Below, one piece after another: positions 26,062 through 33,508 of a stretch of DNA of 64,000 nucleotides. Where the stretch lies: contig CACLEJ010000003.1 in the NCBI GenBank assembly GCA_902605865.1, forward strand, positions 62,001-126,000. Direction: 5' to 3'. The notes below the pieces were generated by a model, which saw nothing but the letters and a program-made list of their open reading frames with translations, was not told the origin of the DNA and did not search any database. The stretch is from an uncultured Pelagibacteraceae bacterium (GTDB lineage: Bacteria; Pseudomonadota; Alphaproteobacteria; Pelagibacterales; Pelagibacteraceae). A program made the position numbers and the translations under genes. Positions within the stretch are counted from its first letter, which is position 1; each line of letters opens with the position of its first letter.

Positions 26062-26765
26062 AATCTATCTAATCCTTTATTTTTAATTTTTATCAGTTCT
26101 GTATTATATTTCATCAAAAATATCAAAAGCGAAAAAAGTGCAAATGCCGCAGTCATTATACCTAAAGGCAACAGCATTGATGCATGTATTGAAGTTTCTG
26201 TGAAAATATTCACTGAAGAAGGCTGATGTAATGTTGACCACCATTCAACAGAAAATTTGATAATTGGAACGTTTATTAAACCAATTATTGCTATGTAAGA
26301 ACTAATCTTTACAGCTTTTTCTTCTTTGTCAGTTACCCTCCAACTCAGAAGAAACATCAAATAGAAAAGAGCAAGTAATAACATGGACGTAATCCTAGCA
26401 TCCCAAGCCCACCAGGTACCCCAAGTAGGTTTACCCCAGATAGATCCTGTAACTAAAGCAACAATATTAAAGACAAAACCAGATGGTGCTAAACTTTTTG
26501 TTATTAAAGAAAGATTCTTATTTTTAAATACCAAAATTCCAAATGACAAAAGTCCAATTAAAGAAAAAATTCCAAGAGAAATCCAAGCTGCAGGAACATG
26601 TACATACATAATTCTCACAGAATCGCTTTGTTTATAATCTTCAGGTGAAAGTATTAGTGCCTCAACAAGGCCAATACTTATAATTACTAAAAAAATAATA
26701 AATACAAACTTTTGTGTTTTATTTATTATTTTTAATAAGTTGTTTGGTTTTAAATAGTTAAGCAT
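26058..26765 (-). CDS. ccmC: haem exporter CcmC
   Basis: A six-helix membrane protein of 235 residues that loads haem onto CcmE. The WWD motif is WGKPTWGTWWAWDARITS near residues 116-133. Flanking haem-ligand histidines fall in MYVHVPAAW and in STLHQP. First gene of the ccmCDEFGH run. ccmA and ccmB, the ABC components of the same complex, are not in the window and must be elsewhere if the system works. Confidence 0.96.
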   Translation of the reverse strand: MLNYLKPNNLLKIINKTQKFVFIIFLVIISIGLVEALILSPEDYKQSDSVRIMYVHVPAAWISLGIFSLIGLLSFGILVFKNKNLSLITKSLAPSGFVFNIVALVTGSIWGKPTWGTWWAWDARITSMLLLALFYLMFLLSWRVTDKEEKAVKISSYIAIIGLINVPIIKFSVEWWSTLHQPSSVNIFTETSIHASMLLPLGIMTAAFALFSLLIFLMKYNTELIKIKNKGLDRL

Positions 26766-26821
26766 TTCATCTTATCTATAACACAATTATAATTTATGAA
26801 AATTTTTCTGGTGAGTTATTC

Positions 26822-26874
26822 TGACCAAGAATATTGAGGGAAATAAATGAGGGAAAATAAAGCATCCTTGGTCA
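26822..26874. repeat. 8-bp inverted repeat around a tandem repeat, upstream of hspQ end
   Basis: TGACCAAG (26822-26829) and CTTGGTCA (26867-26874) are perfect inverted copies. Between them TGAGGGAAATAAA and TGAGGGAAAATAAA lie in tandem. The block covers the start of a candidate 32-codon gene. It could form a long-loop hairpin in RNA or be a protein site. The 181-base ccmC/hspQ spacer is one of the longest in the window. Confidence 0.5.
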
Positions 26875-26945
26875 AAATATTATTTCTTTTAGACATAATC
26901 TATGACGAAGATTTGCACGAAATGTGTTTAAATAATGTAAATTAG
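26847..26945 (+). CDS. candidate small protein, 32 residues
   Basis: ATG to TAG in the ccmC/hspQ spacer. It begins MRENKASLVKILFLLDII, continues YDEDLHEMCLNNVN, and is preceded by GAGGGA about six bases before the ATG, one of the better SD-like sequences in the region. A stop directly before the ATG fixes the start. It has a hydrophobic middle (VKILFLLDII) and an acidic end. It is divergent from ccmC and ends one base before hspQ on the other strand. It may be a chance frame; conservation would decide. Confidence 0.35.
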   Translation: MRENKASLVKILFLLDIIYDEDLHEMCLNNVN

Positions 26946-26946
26946 G

Positions 26947-27267
26947 CTAGTTAGAAAGTTTAAAGTAACCTGAGCCCTTTTTACCTGAAAATATCTCATT
27001 TATCAAAGGGTGTTTAATTGGTTCATCAGAGTCGTCCACTAATAAATTTTGTTCAGAAACGTATGCCTCATATGTAATTTCATCATTTTCAGCTAATAAG
27101 TGATAAAATGGTTGATCTTTTCTAGGTCTCACATTTTTTGGTATCGATTGATACCATTCCTCTGAATTATTAAATTCAAAATCAACATCGTATATTACAC
27201 CTCTAAAATCAAAGTGCTTATGCTTTACAACATCTCCGATTGAAAATTTTCCTTTTTGAATGCTCAC
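26947..27267 (-). CDS. hspQ: heat-shock protein HspQ (YccV-like, hemimethylated-DNA-binding fold)
   Basis: A small 106-residue beta-rich protein. FSIGDVVKHKHFDFRGVIYDVD opens the YccV fold, and NRPRKDQPFYHL-like text (PRKDQPFYHLLAE) plus YVSEQNL are its typical core. In E. coli HspQ acts as a specificity factor for the Lon protease and affects DnaA levels. The start is a GTG and the reading begins MSIQKGKFSIGD. It is divergent from yciB. Confidence 0.92.
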   Translation of the reverse strand: MSIQKGKFSIGDVVKHKHFDFRGVIYDVDFEFNNSEEWYQSIPKNVRPRKDQPFYHLLAENDEITYEAYVSEQNLLVDDSDEPIKHPLINEIFSGKKGSGYFKLSN

Positions 27268-27344
27268 AAACTAAATATGGATATTTAAAAATAAAAATCA
27301 ATAAAAAAAATGTGATTGTATTATTATTCTGCTATTATGTAGCA

Positions 27345-27896
27345 GTGAATAAATCTATTTTAAAATTTGTTACTGATTTAGGGCCTTTAGTAATTTTTTT
27401 TTATTTTTATTATAACAATGATAAAAATTTAATAATTGCAATTCCTCCACTTATAGTTGCAACTATTATTGCTGTTCTAGTTGTTTGGGTGGTTGAGAAA
27501 AAAATTCCAAAAGTTCCTCTTATTAGTGGAATGTTGATAACACTATTTGGTGGTCTAACAATTTATTTTGATGATCCTATATTTATTTACATGAAGCCCA
27601 CAATTATAAATATTTTATTTGGTCTTGCATTAATGTTTGGCAAATACTTTACAAACGAGCCAGTTTTGAAGAAACTACTTGGAAAATCTATGCCTTTAAG
27701 CGATGAGGGATGGGAAATTTTGAACAAAAGGTGGATGTATTTCTTTTTTGCCCTCGCAATTTTAAATGAAATAATTTGGAGAACTCAAACCGAAGAGTTT
27801 TGGGTGAATTTTAAAGTTTGGGGAATGTTGCCAATTACTTTTATTTTTACAGCATTTCAAATTGGTTTAATAAATAAATATAAATTGAATGAGTAG
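27345..27896 (+). CDS. yciB: inner-membrane septation protein YciB/IspZ family
   Basis: A membrane protein of about 183 residues with five to six helices. NKSILKFVTDLGPLVIFFYFYY is the family start, and GMLITLFGGLTIYFDD with MKPTIINILFGLALMFG is the conserved middle. WEILNKRWMYFFFALAILNE is the conserved C-terminal part. The frame extends 35 codons upstream to a TTG overlapping hspQ, but the family begins at NKS, so the GTG at 27345 is chosen; no clear SD is seen. YciB is linked to cell-envelope synthesis and septation. Confidence 0.9.
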   Translation: MNKSILKFVTDLGPLVIFFYFYYNNDKNLIIAIPPLIVATIIAVLVVWVVEKKIPKVPLISGMLITLFGGLTIYFDDPIFIYMKPTIINILFGLALMFGKYFTNEPVLKKLLGKSMPLSDEGWEILNKRWMYFFFALAILNEIIWRTQTEEFWVNFKVWGMLPITFIFTAFQIGLINKYKLNE

Positions 27897-28227
27897 AAAC
27901 TTAAAACTTGTCATAAACAATGATCTTAAAGAGGAAAACCAAAGATATTTTTTTAAAAAAGAAGAGCTAAAAATTATTTTAAATTTGTATGCTAAAATGG
28001 TTTCAAATGGATCTTGGAAAGATTATGGACTTTCAATTTCAAGTAAACAAGTGAGTTTTAGCGTATTTAAAAATGCTGCTGAAAATGCAATATATAAAAT
28101 TTGTAAAAATTTTAAGCCATCAAATAAAAATCTGAAATATTTAATCACAGACACGAATGGTAAAATTTTAAAAAATTCTTTTGATTTAAACAATTTGCTA
28201 TCAAAAACTAAGTGGAAAAATCTTTAA
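27889..28227 (+). CDS. DUF2794-family protein
   Basis: A 112-residue cytoplasmic protein. The segment LKIILNLYAKMVSNGSWKDYGL near residues 28-49 matches the alphaproteobacterial DUF2794 family (M-V-x-x-G-x-W-K-D-Y). The family has no known role. It overlaps the yciB end by eight bases and is co-transcribed; the stop overlaps the convergent PrcB-domain gene by four bases. Confidence 0.85.
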   Translation: MSRNLKLVINNDLKEENQRYFFKKEELKIILNLYAKMVSNGSWKDYGLSISSKQVSFSVFKNAAENAIYKICKNFKPSNKNLKYLITDTNGKILKNSFDLNNLLSKTKWKNL

Positions 28228-28610
28228 TTTTTTTTAATCTTAATTTTATACTCTCTTAGGTTTTGGATATGCAATAAGCAGAATGGATGTGTTAAAACTG
28301 TTAATCCTTTTGAATTTTTTTCTGGTTTTATTTCATTAAAATAAAGATAAATTTTATCTTTTTTAATTTTAGATTTACTTAGTTCTAAATTATATCCACT
28401 TGATGGTCTTGAACCAACACTTACAAGTAAATTATATTTTTTATTGGACAAATCTTTATCTATTTTTGAAATTATTGTTTGAAAGTTATTATCTTTAATA
28501 CTGATTGAGTTGGTATCATCATTTAATAATTTTATGTTATTAGTATTACAATAAAGTTCATTTAAAAAAATATTTTGGGCAATCGTTGACTTGGTTAAAA
28601 TAATTATCAT
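28224..28610 (-). CDS. PrcB-domain secreted protein
   Basis: The C-terminal half (VSVGSRPSSGYNLELSKSKI, then YLYFNEIKPEK and LTHPFCLLHI) matches the PrcB C-terminal fold: G-x-x-P-x-x-G-Y, then a strand pair ending with a P-x-x-x-x-x-I strand. In Treponema denticola PrcB is needed to assemble the subtilisin-type protease dentilisin. Here it directly follows a subtilisin autotransporter. The coordinates use the ATG at 28610. In-frame codons upstream encode KKLFNNFFLRFFSLIFLM, which would give a far better signal peptide but needs a non-ATG start near the protease stop. One Cys in NELYCN and one in PFCLL could pair. Confidence 0.7.
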   Translation of the reverse strand: MIIILTKSTIAQNIFLNELYCNTNNIKLLNDDTNSISIKDNNFQTIISKIDKDLSNKKYNLLVSVGSRPSSGYNLELSKSKIKKDKIYLYFNEIKPEKNSKGLTVLTHPFCLLHIQNLREYKIKIKKN

Positions 28611-28647
28611 TAAAAATATTAAAGAAAAAAATCTTAAAAAAAAATTA

Positions 28648-30960
28648 TTAAAAAGTTTTTTTATAATATAATGAAATAAAATTTTGGCTCTCTGATGCAC
28701 TTGAATGGTCTCCATTTTTGATATGAGTAAAGTTCGCACTCAAATTAGACGTTTCTGTGATTTCTTTATTAAATATTAAATCAAGATTTAACTGTCTTGC
28801 ATCAGGCTCGAGATCTACCCTTAAGTCACTATAAGTAACAATTCTATCTCGATTAGAAGAGGAGGGTAATCTTAGATTAATATTGCCATTTTCTACTCTT
28901 TGAGGTTGATTAATAAAAAAACCAATATTTTGTTTTTCTTTTAAAAAATCTGATTTGGCCAAACCAAGTGTAAATGAACTAGTAAATATTGGTGACGAAC
29001 TATCGATATATGAATTTGCTGCTTTATCTATATATGTATATCCAGTATAGCCAGACCCAACAAACGTAATCTCATTTGAAATATTTTTCTTATATTTTAG
29101 TCCAGTAAAATTTGTATTAGACATTTCTCCAGTTGCAAATACTCCACTTGATACTGAATTTAGAAATTTATTTTCTTCATAATTTGTTCCTAAAACTACT
29201 TGTAAATCTCCAACTATATTATGATCACTTCCCAGTAAAAATGGGCTAAAATTTAATGATAATCCGTAATCACTTGAATTTTGATTTGTGAAAGTATCTA
29301 TTCCGAATGAATTATTTGGATTAAATGACATAAAATAATCCTCTCCTGAACCAACGTAGAAATAAGGATTTACGAGATATTTATTTCCAAATTCACTGTC
29401 ATTAAAGAATGATGATAGGGGATCAATTGAGTTTTCAAAATTATTAGTCGATTGATTGTAACCTAATACAATAAAATTTTCTGGTGTTTGAAATAAAGAA
29501 CTTTTTAGATAATCTCCTTCAAACTCATAATTAAAACTTCCAAAATGGTTTTTATGGGAATTTTGAATTTTTTGTTTTGGTTCAAGTCTTGATAGATGGT
29601 TTTGAATAGTATTTTTTGAAATATAACTCCCTGAGCCAAAGAAATCACTTACTTTAACTTTGAAATTTGCTCTGTCAAAACTATCATATACCTCCAAAGT
29701 TTTACCATTTAGAGATGAGTTTATTGCGTTTGCAAAAGCCGCACTGCTTAGAAAACTGCTGTCTGCTAAGTCATAGTACGAGGTGTTTGGATCATCTAAA
29801 AGATTACTTCCATTTATAGTTTGTAATTTAGCGATTGCTGCAGTTGCGGCATTTAGATTCATTAGACCATGTCCATAATAAGAAGTTTGAGAATACTCAC
29901 CAGAGTCATTTGCTGTAGTTAAAAGTCTCGAAACAACCTGAGAAGGTGTAAGGCTGGAAAATTCTTGCATTATCAAAGCAAGCCCTCCTGAAACCATAGG
30001 TGCTGCCATCGAGGTCCCACTTCCAAATTTTTCTCCATTTGAATCGTGTCGTAACGACCATAAGTAATCCCCAGGAGCCGCAATACAGTATGCAGAAACT
30101 TTACCACAGTGATTTGAAAAACTTGCTAATGCTCCATCCGCCACATTGTAAGAGCTTCCTGTATAATGAGATGTTGCAACAACACACACCGATACTGCAT
30201 TAATGTCTGAATTATATGCCATTGTTTGACACTCAGCACTCGGTTGGCTTTCTCCGTCGTTACCAGCAGCAAAAACTGTAATTTTTGGTGTTGATAGTTG
30301 TGAAAGATCTTCCCAATTATCATAAACAGTTGATCCGAGAGCTCTGCAAGCTGATGCACTTGAGCAATCTGCATTTGTGCCCCAACTATTATTGATTATG
30401 TCGATTGCACCAATATTTTCAATTAATCCTAAAGCGTTTCCCAATGAAGTGTCTGTTCCAGAGCCACTAGAATCTAAAGCTTTAAAAGCATAAATATCTG
30501 CATTGTAAGCAACTCCATGAATTCCATCATTATTTTTTTCTGCAGCTATAATTCCTGCAACATGAGAGCCATGACCTTCGTCATCTGAAGCATCATTATC
30601 TGAATTCACAGTATCTGATCCATTGGTAAACGAAACTATATTACCGTCTATGTCAGAATGTCCATCATGTACACCTGTATCAACTACTGCAACTTGAATA
30701 CCATTTCCAGTTGCTCCTCTTGCATATGCTGCACTTGCACAAACTTTTTGTAGTGGAGAATCTCCAGATGCTACTCCACCATAGTAATATTCAGAAGTTT
30801 GATAATCAGTTCCAGTATCTGAGCATGCAGAAATTGTACCTGTGCCAACACCGCCACCAGCAGATCCACCTCCTCCTCCACCTCCGCCACAGGCGGCTAA
30901 GAGTAAAAAAGAAATCAGTAATGATAAATATTTAAATTTATTAAATAAATATTTTACCAT
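28648..30960 (-). CDS. subtilisin-like (S8) autotransporter serine protease with lipobox
   Basis: A 770-residue surface protease. The signal peptide ends LLLAAC with Cys24 as a probable lipidation site, directly followed by eight Gly. The S8 triad is complete: Asp in VAVVDTGVHDGH (~94), His in EGHGSHVAGI (~130), Ser in GSGTSMAAPMVSGG (~316). From about residue 480 the sequence becomes a beta-barrel-like autotransporter domain ending with YYKKTF, a C-terminal Phe as expected for BamA recognition. Several Cys pairs lie in the protease. It sits between a small barrel protein gene (12 bases upstream) and a PrcB-domain gene. Confidence 0.93.
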   Translation of the reverse strand: MVKYLFNKFKYLSLLISFLLLAACGGGGGGGGSAGGGVGTGTISACSDTGTDYQTSEYYYGGVASGDSPLQKVCASAAYARGATGNGIQVAVVDTGVHDGHSDIDGNIVSFTNGSDTVNSDNDASDDEGHGSHVAGIIAAEKNNDGIHGVAYNADIYAFKALDSSGSGTDTSLGNALGLIENIGAIDIINNSWGTNADCSSASACRALGSTVYDNWEDLSQLSTPKITVFAAGNDGESQPSAECQTMAYNSDINAVSVCVVATSHYTGSSYNVADGALASFSNHCGKVSAYCIAAPGDYLWSLRHDSNGEKFGSGTSMAAPMVSGGLALIMQEFSSLTPSQVVSRLLTTANDSGEYSQTSYYGHGLMNLNAATAAIAKLQTINGSNLLDDPNTSYYDLADSSFLSSAAFANAINSSLNGKTLEVYDSFDRANFKVKVSDFFGSGSYISKNTIQNHLSRLEPKQKIQNSHKNHFGSFNYEFEGDYLKSSLFQTPENFIVLGYNQSTNNFENSIDPLSSFFNDSEFGNKYLVNPYFYVGSGEDYFMSFNPNNSFGIDTFTNQNSSDYGLSLNFSPFLLGSDHNIVGDLQVVLGTNYEENKFLNSVSSGVFATGEMSNTNFTGLKYKKNISNEITFVGSGYTGYTYIDKAANSYIDSSSPIFTSSFTLGLAKSDFLKEKQNIGFFINQPQRVENGNINLRLPSSSNRDRIVTYSDLRVDLEPDARQLNLDLIFNKEITETSNLSANFTHIKNGDHSSASESQNFISLYYKKTF

Positions 30961-30972
30961 TAAATACTAACC

Positions 30973-31557
30973 TTAAAATAATAAACCAATTGAAAAGACT
31001 GTAAGATCAGTTGTATCTCCTACATCGATGTAATGAGTTACGGAGTATCTTACATCGTCATCTTGCCAACCTCCACCAAACAGAAGTCCAGTTCCATCTC
31101 TACTTGCAGTAACTGAGTAGGCGGTTCCACCAATTGTTATACTAGCTGATCCGTTTACAGTTGAAGAATGCGCTCCTATTTTGCCAAAATAACCATCACT
31201 ACCTTTAAAATTTAAGGATATATCTACTCCATCAGCATAATAGGACTCTTTAGCTGATGCTCCAGATATTGTATATTTAGCTTCTGCATCTGAAGTTGAA
31301 AAAAATCCAATTTCCAAATCTATATCTGGTGATATTCCATATTCACCAAATATTCTTCCAAGAATAAATCCTGTATCATATTCTACTGTAACAGTTGATC
31401 CAGATGCATTTGCTAGTTGTTGCGCAGTTTCTTCTGCTTCAAGATCTACCGGTGCAAAACCTAATTCTGCTCCAAATCTAATTTGACCTTCGTTGGCTGC
31501 ATTTAATGTACCTGAAAATCCAAATATGAATAATAAAATTATTAAATATTTTTTCAT
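30973..31557 (-). CDS. small outer-membrane beta-barrel protein
   Basis: A 194-residue exported protein with a clean signal peptide ending LNAA-NEG, alternating beta-strand pattern and a C-terminal Phe (VFSIGLLF). It fits the eight-strand OmpW/OmpA-barrel class in size, but no specific family is recognised. Strand-like units such as QIRFGAELGF and GYFGKIGAHSS are visible. A good SD (AAGGAG) lies nine bases before the ATG. It is the first gene of an operon with the subtilisin autotransporter and is divergent from the winged-helix regulator. Confidence 0.85.
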   Translation of the reverse strand: MKKYLIILLFIFGFSGTLNAANEGQIRFGAELGFAPVDLEAEETAQQLANASGSTVTVEYDTGFILGRIFGEYGISPDIDLEIGFFSTSDAEAKYTISGASAKESYYADGVDISLNFKGSDGYFGKIGAHSSTVNGSASITIGGTAYSVTASRDGTGLLFGGGWQDDDVRYSVTHYIDVGDTTDLTVFSIGLLF

Positions 31558-31637
31558 TTAATATTACTCCTTATGATTAGTTATATTTTAAATATTAAAA
31601 TTTTAATAACAGTATTATAATTACAAATTTATATTGA

Positions 31638-31665
31638 TATAAAAATTTGATATCAAATTTTTATA
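31638..31665. promoter_or_regulatory. perfect 28-bp palindrome, candidate operator
   Basis: Each half is TATAAAAATTTGAT and its exact complement; 28 of 28 bases are symmetric. It lies 50 bases before the winged-helix regulator ATG and 81 bases before the barrel protein ATG, in their divergent spacer. Its position fits an operator serving both directions. Runs of A and T make weaker AT palindromes likely by chance, but perfect symmetry over 28 bases with a GATATC centre is long. Confidence 0.65.
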
Positions 31666-31715
31666 GTTATTTTCTCTAATGTATGTTAGATTTTCATAAA
31701 TAGGTCATAATTGAT

Positions 31716-32084
31716 ATGAATAAAAGACATGCCAAAATCCTAGGTAATTTTCTAGAAGATATGCTTCAAATTTCAACTTCGAAGTTATTTCCTGGTTTTT
31801 TTTACAGAAGTAGAGCTCACGCGATGGTCATACTTCTAATTACCAAATCACATATTGAAGAGAGAGATGTTGGTTTTGAGGAGATCTGCGAAATTATACC
31901 AAAACATATTTCAAGTAGAACAACTATTAAGACAATATTAGATGATGGAATAAAATACAATTACTTCAAAAAAATAAAATCAAATAAAGATAAAAGAAAA
32001 AAGATCTATTTTCCCAAAGAGGAAATAATTAGTTTTATGTATAGTTGGATTCAAAGAAATAATGAAATTTTCAAAAATACATAA
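31716..32084 (+). CDS. winged-helix (MarR-like) transcriptional regulator
   Basis: A 122-residue protein. Helical N-terminus, then FEEICEIIPKHISSRTTIKT as helix-turn-helix (residues ~51-70), followed by a wing of form KSNKDKRKKIYFPKEE (~88-103), the D-x-R pattern of MarR-family wings. The start MNKRHAKILGNFLEDML resembles small MarR-like regulators. Divergent from the barrel/protease operon with a perfect palindrome between, so autoregulation and control of that operon are plausible inference. The next gene follows 13 bases downstream. Confidence 0.8.
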   Translation: MNKRHAKILGNFLEDMLQISTSKLFPGFFYRSRAHAMVILLITKSHIEERDVGFEEICEIIPKHISSRTTIKTILDDGIKYNYFKKIKSNKDKRKKIYFPKEEIISFMYSWIQRNNEIFKNT

Positions 32085-32097
32085 AATTAATATTTAA

Positions 32098-32679
32098 ATG
32101 AATAAATTGTTAATTCTAATTTTTACCTTTCTTTTATCTCTAAACTCATTAAGAGCAGAGAATTTTATTAGTATAGAAAAGTTTAGTTTCGAGTTACCAG
32201 ATGGATATGAATTATTTAATAAAAGTAACCTTTTTGAGATCTATGATCATAATTATAAAGATCCATTAATAAAAAAGCAAATTAAGTTGGCTGAGGAATA
32301 TTTAAAGAAACAAAAAGTAGAACTTCTTTATAATTTTTCTAGTCATCCACTGAATAATATTAATATTTTAGTTTTTGACGCGAATTATAATGTTAATTCC
32401 AAGACAGTTAAAAAACAATGTAAAAAAATTTTAAGAATTGAAAAAAAAGTAGGTAAAAGGAAAGTTAAATTAAATGAATGCAGAATGCACGATCAACCAA
32501 CATTTGCAGATTGGTCAATGTATAGAGAAAATGAAAGTTCTTTTATTGAAGGAGTGACCACTCAACAAATAATTTTTTTATACAAAAAAAAAGAGTATGT
32601 GATTACATCAGCGTGTTGGCAAAAATGTGATGAAACGACAAATGATCTTTTAAATTTAGTTAAATCAATTAAGTTTTAA
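32098..32679 (+). CDS. secreted protein of unknown function
   Basis: A 193-residue exported protein. The signal peptide (KLLILIFTFLLSLNSLRA) ends at RA-EN. Four cysteines (KKQCKK, LNECRM, ITSACWQKCDE) suggest two periplasmic disulfides. I recognise no family. It follows the winged-helix gene by 13 bases and is probably in the same transcript. Its stop directly abuts the convergent Bax-inhibitor gene. Confidence 0.75.
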   Translation: MNKLLILIFTFLLSLNSLRAENFISIEKFSFELPDGYELFNKSNLFEIYDHNYKDPLIKKQIKLAEEYLKKQKVELLYNFSSHPLNNINILVFDANYNVNSKTVKKQCKKILRIEKKVGKRKVKLNECRMHDQPTFADWSMYRENESSFIEGVTTQQIIFLYKKKEYVITSACWQKCDETTNDLLNLVKSIKF

Positions 32680-33438
32680 TTATCTTCTTTGTCCGAATAA
32701 TCTTAGTAGCATTATAAATAAATTTATAAAGTCTAAATATAACGTCAAGGCACCCATAACAGCCTTTTTGCCCATTAGTTCTCCAGTGTCTGAAGCCGCA
32801 TACATATTTTTTATTTTTTGCGTGTCGTATGCAGTTAGGCCAACGAATACAAGAACACCAATAATTGAGATCGCGAAATACATCATTGATGATTTTAAAA
32901 AAATATTAACAATTGATGCAATTATAATACCAATTAAACCCATCATTAAAAAAGACCCCATCTTAGTTAAATCTCTTTTTGTTGTGTAACCATAGATGCT
33001 CATTGCTCCAAATGTTGCTGAAGAAATAAAGAATACTCTTGTTACACTTAAACCTGTGTAAACTAGTAATATTGAAGAAAGAGATAATCCCATTAATGCA
33101 GCAAATACCCAGAAAGTTGTTTGAGCTCTTGAAGCACTCATTTTATTAATTCCAAAACTCATATAAAAAACAATTCCTAATGGAGCTAACATTACAATCC
33201 ATTTTAAACCTGATAAATAAATTGCATTTCCAAATTCTGTTAATCCAACAATTGCTCCATTTGGATCTGTTACAACAGACATTTTAAATGATAAAAGTGC
33301 GATTATCCCAGTAAGCAAAACACCAGTTGCCATATAGTTGTAAACTTTGAGCATGTAGGCTCTTAAGCCTTCATCCATAACAACAGTTTGTTTGGCCGTT
33401 GATGCTTTATTTAAAATATTATTTTTATTGAATTCCAT
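32680..33438 (-). CDS. Bax inhibitor-1/YccA family membrane protein
   Basis: A 252-residue seven-helix membrane protein of the TMBIM family. N-terminal GLRAYMLKVYNYMATGVLLTG is the family opening, VFFISSATFGAMSIYGY the central helix, and FVGLTAYDTQKIKNMY the last helix with the conserved Asp of the pH sensor. Bacterial members are linked to proton or calcium leak and to FtsH regulation (YccA). It is a single gene here, divergent from tas. Confidence 0.93.
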   Translation of the reverse strand: MEFNKNNILNKASTAKQTVVMDEGLRAYMLKVYNYMATGVLLTGIIALLSFKMSVVTDPNGAIVGLTEFGNAIYLSGLKWIVMLAPLGIVFYMSFGINKMSASRAQTTFWVFAALMGLSLSSILLVYTGLSVTRVFFISSATFGAMSIYGYTTKRDLTKMGSFLMMGLIGIIIASIVNIFLKSSMMYFAISIIGVLVFVGLTAYDTQKIKNMYAASDTGELMGKKAVMGALTLYLDFINLFIMLLRLFGQRR

Positions 33439-33508
33439 GGTATTTATATAAGATTTTTTTTTAAGATTTTCAAGTCGTCAAAATAAATGTAACAAATACT
33501 ACATAAGT

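Noticed and set aside
28611-28739. GTG start at 28739 for the PrcB-domain gene
   Set aside because: It would overlap the protease by about 90 bases and lacks a signal-like start; a start near the protease stop is more likely.
30877-30896. G-rich tract as a quadruplex-forming element
   Set aside because: It is the coding sequence for eight Gly codons with mixed third bases; the G runs are only two bases long.
31638-31665. 28-bp palindrome as a bidirectional terminator
   Set aside because: It lies between divergent, not convergent, genes, so termination there would have no purpose.
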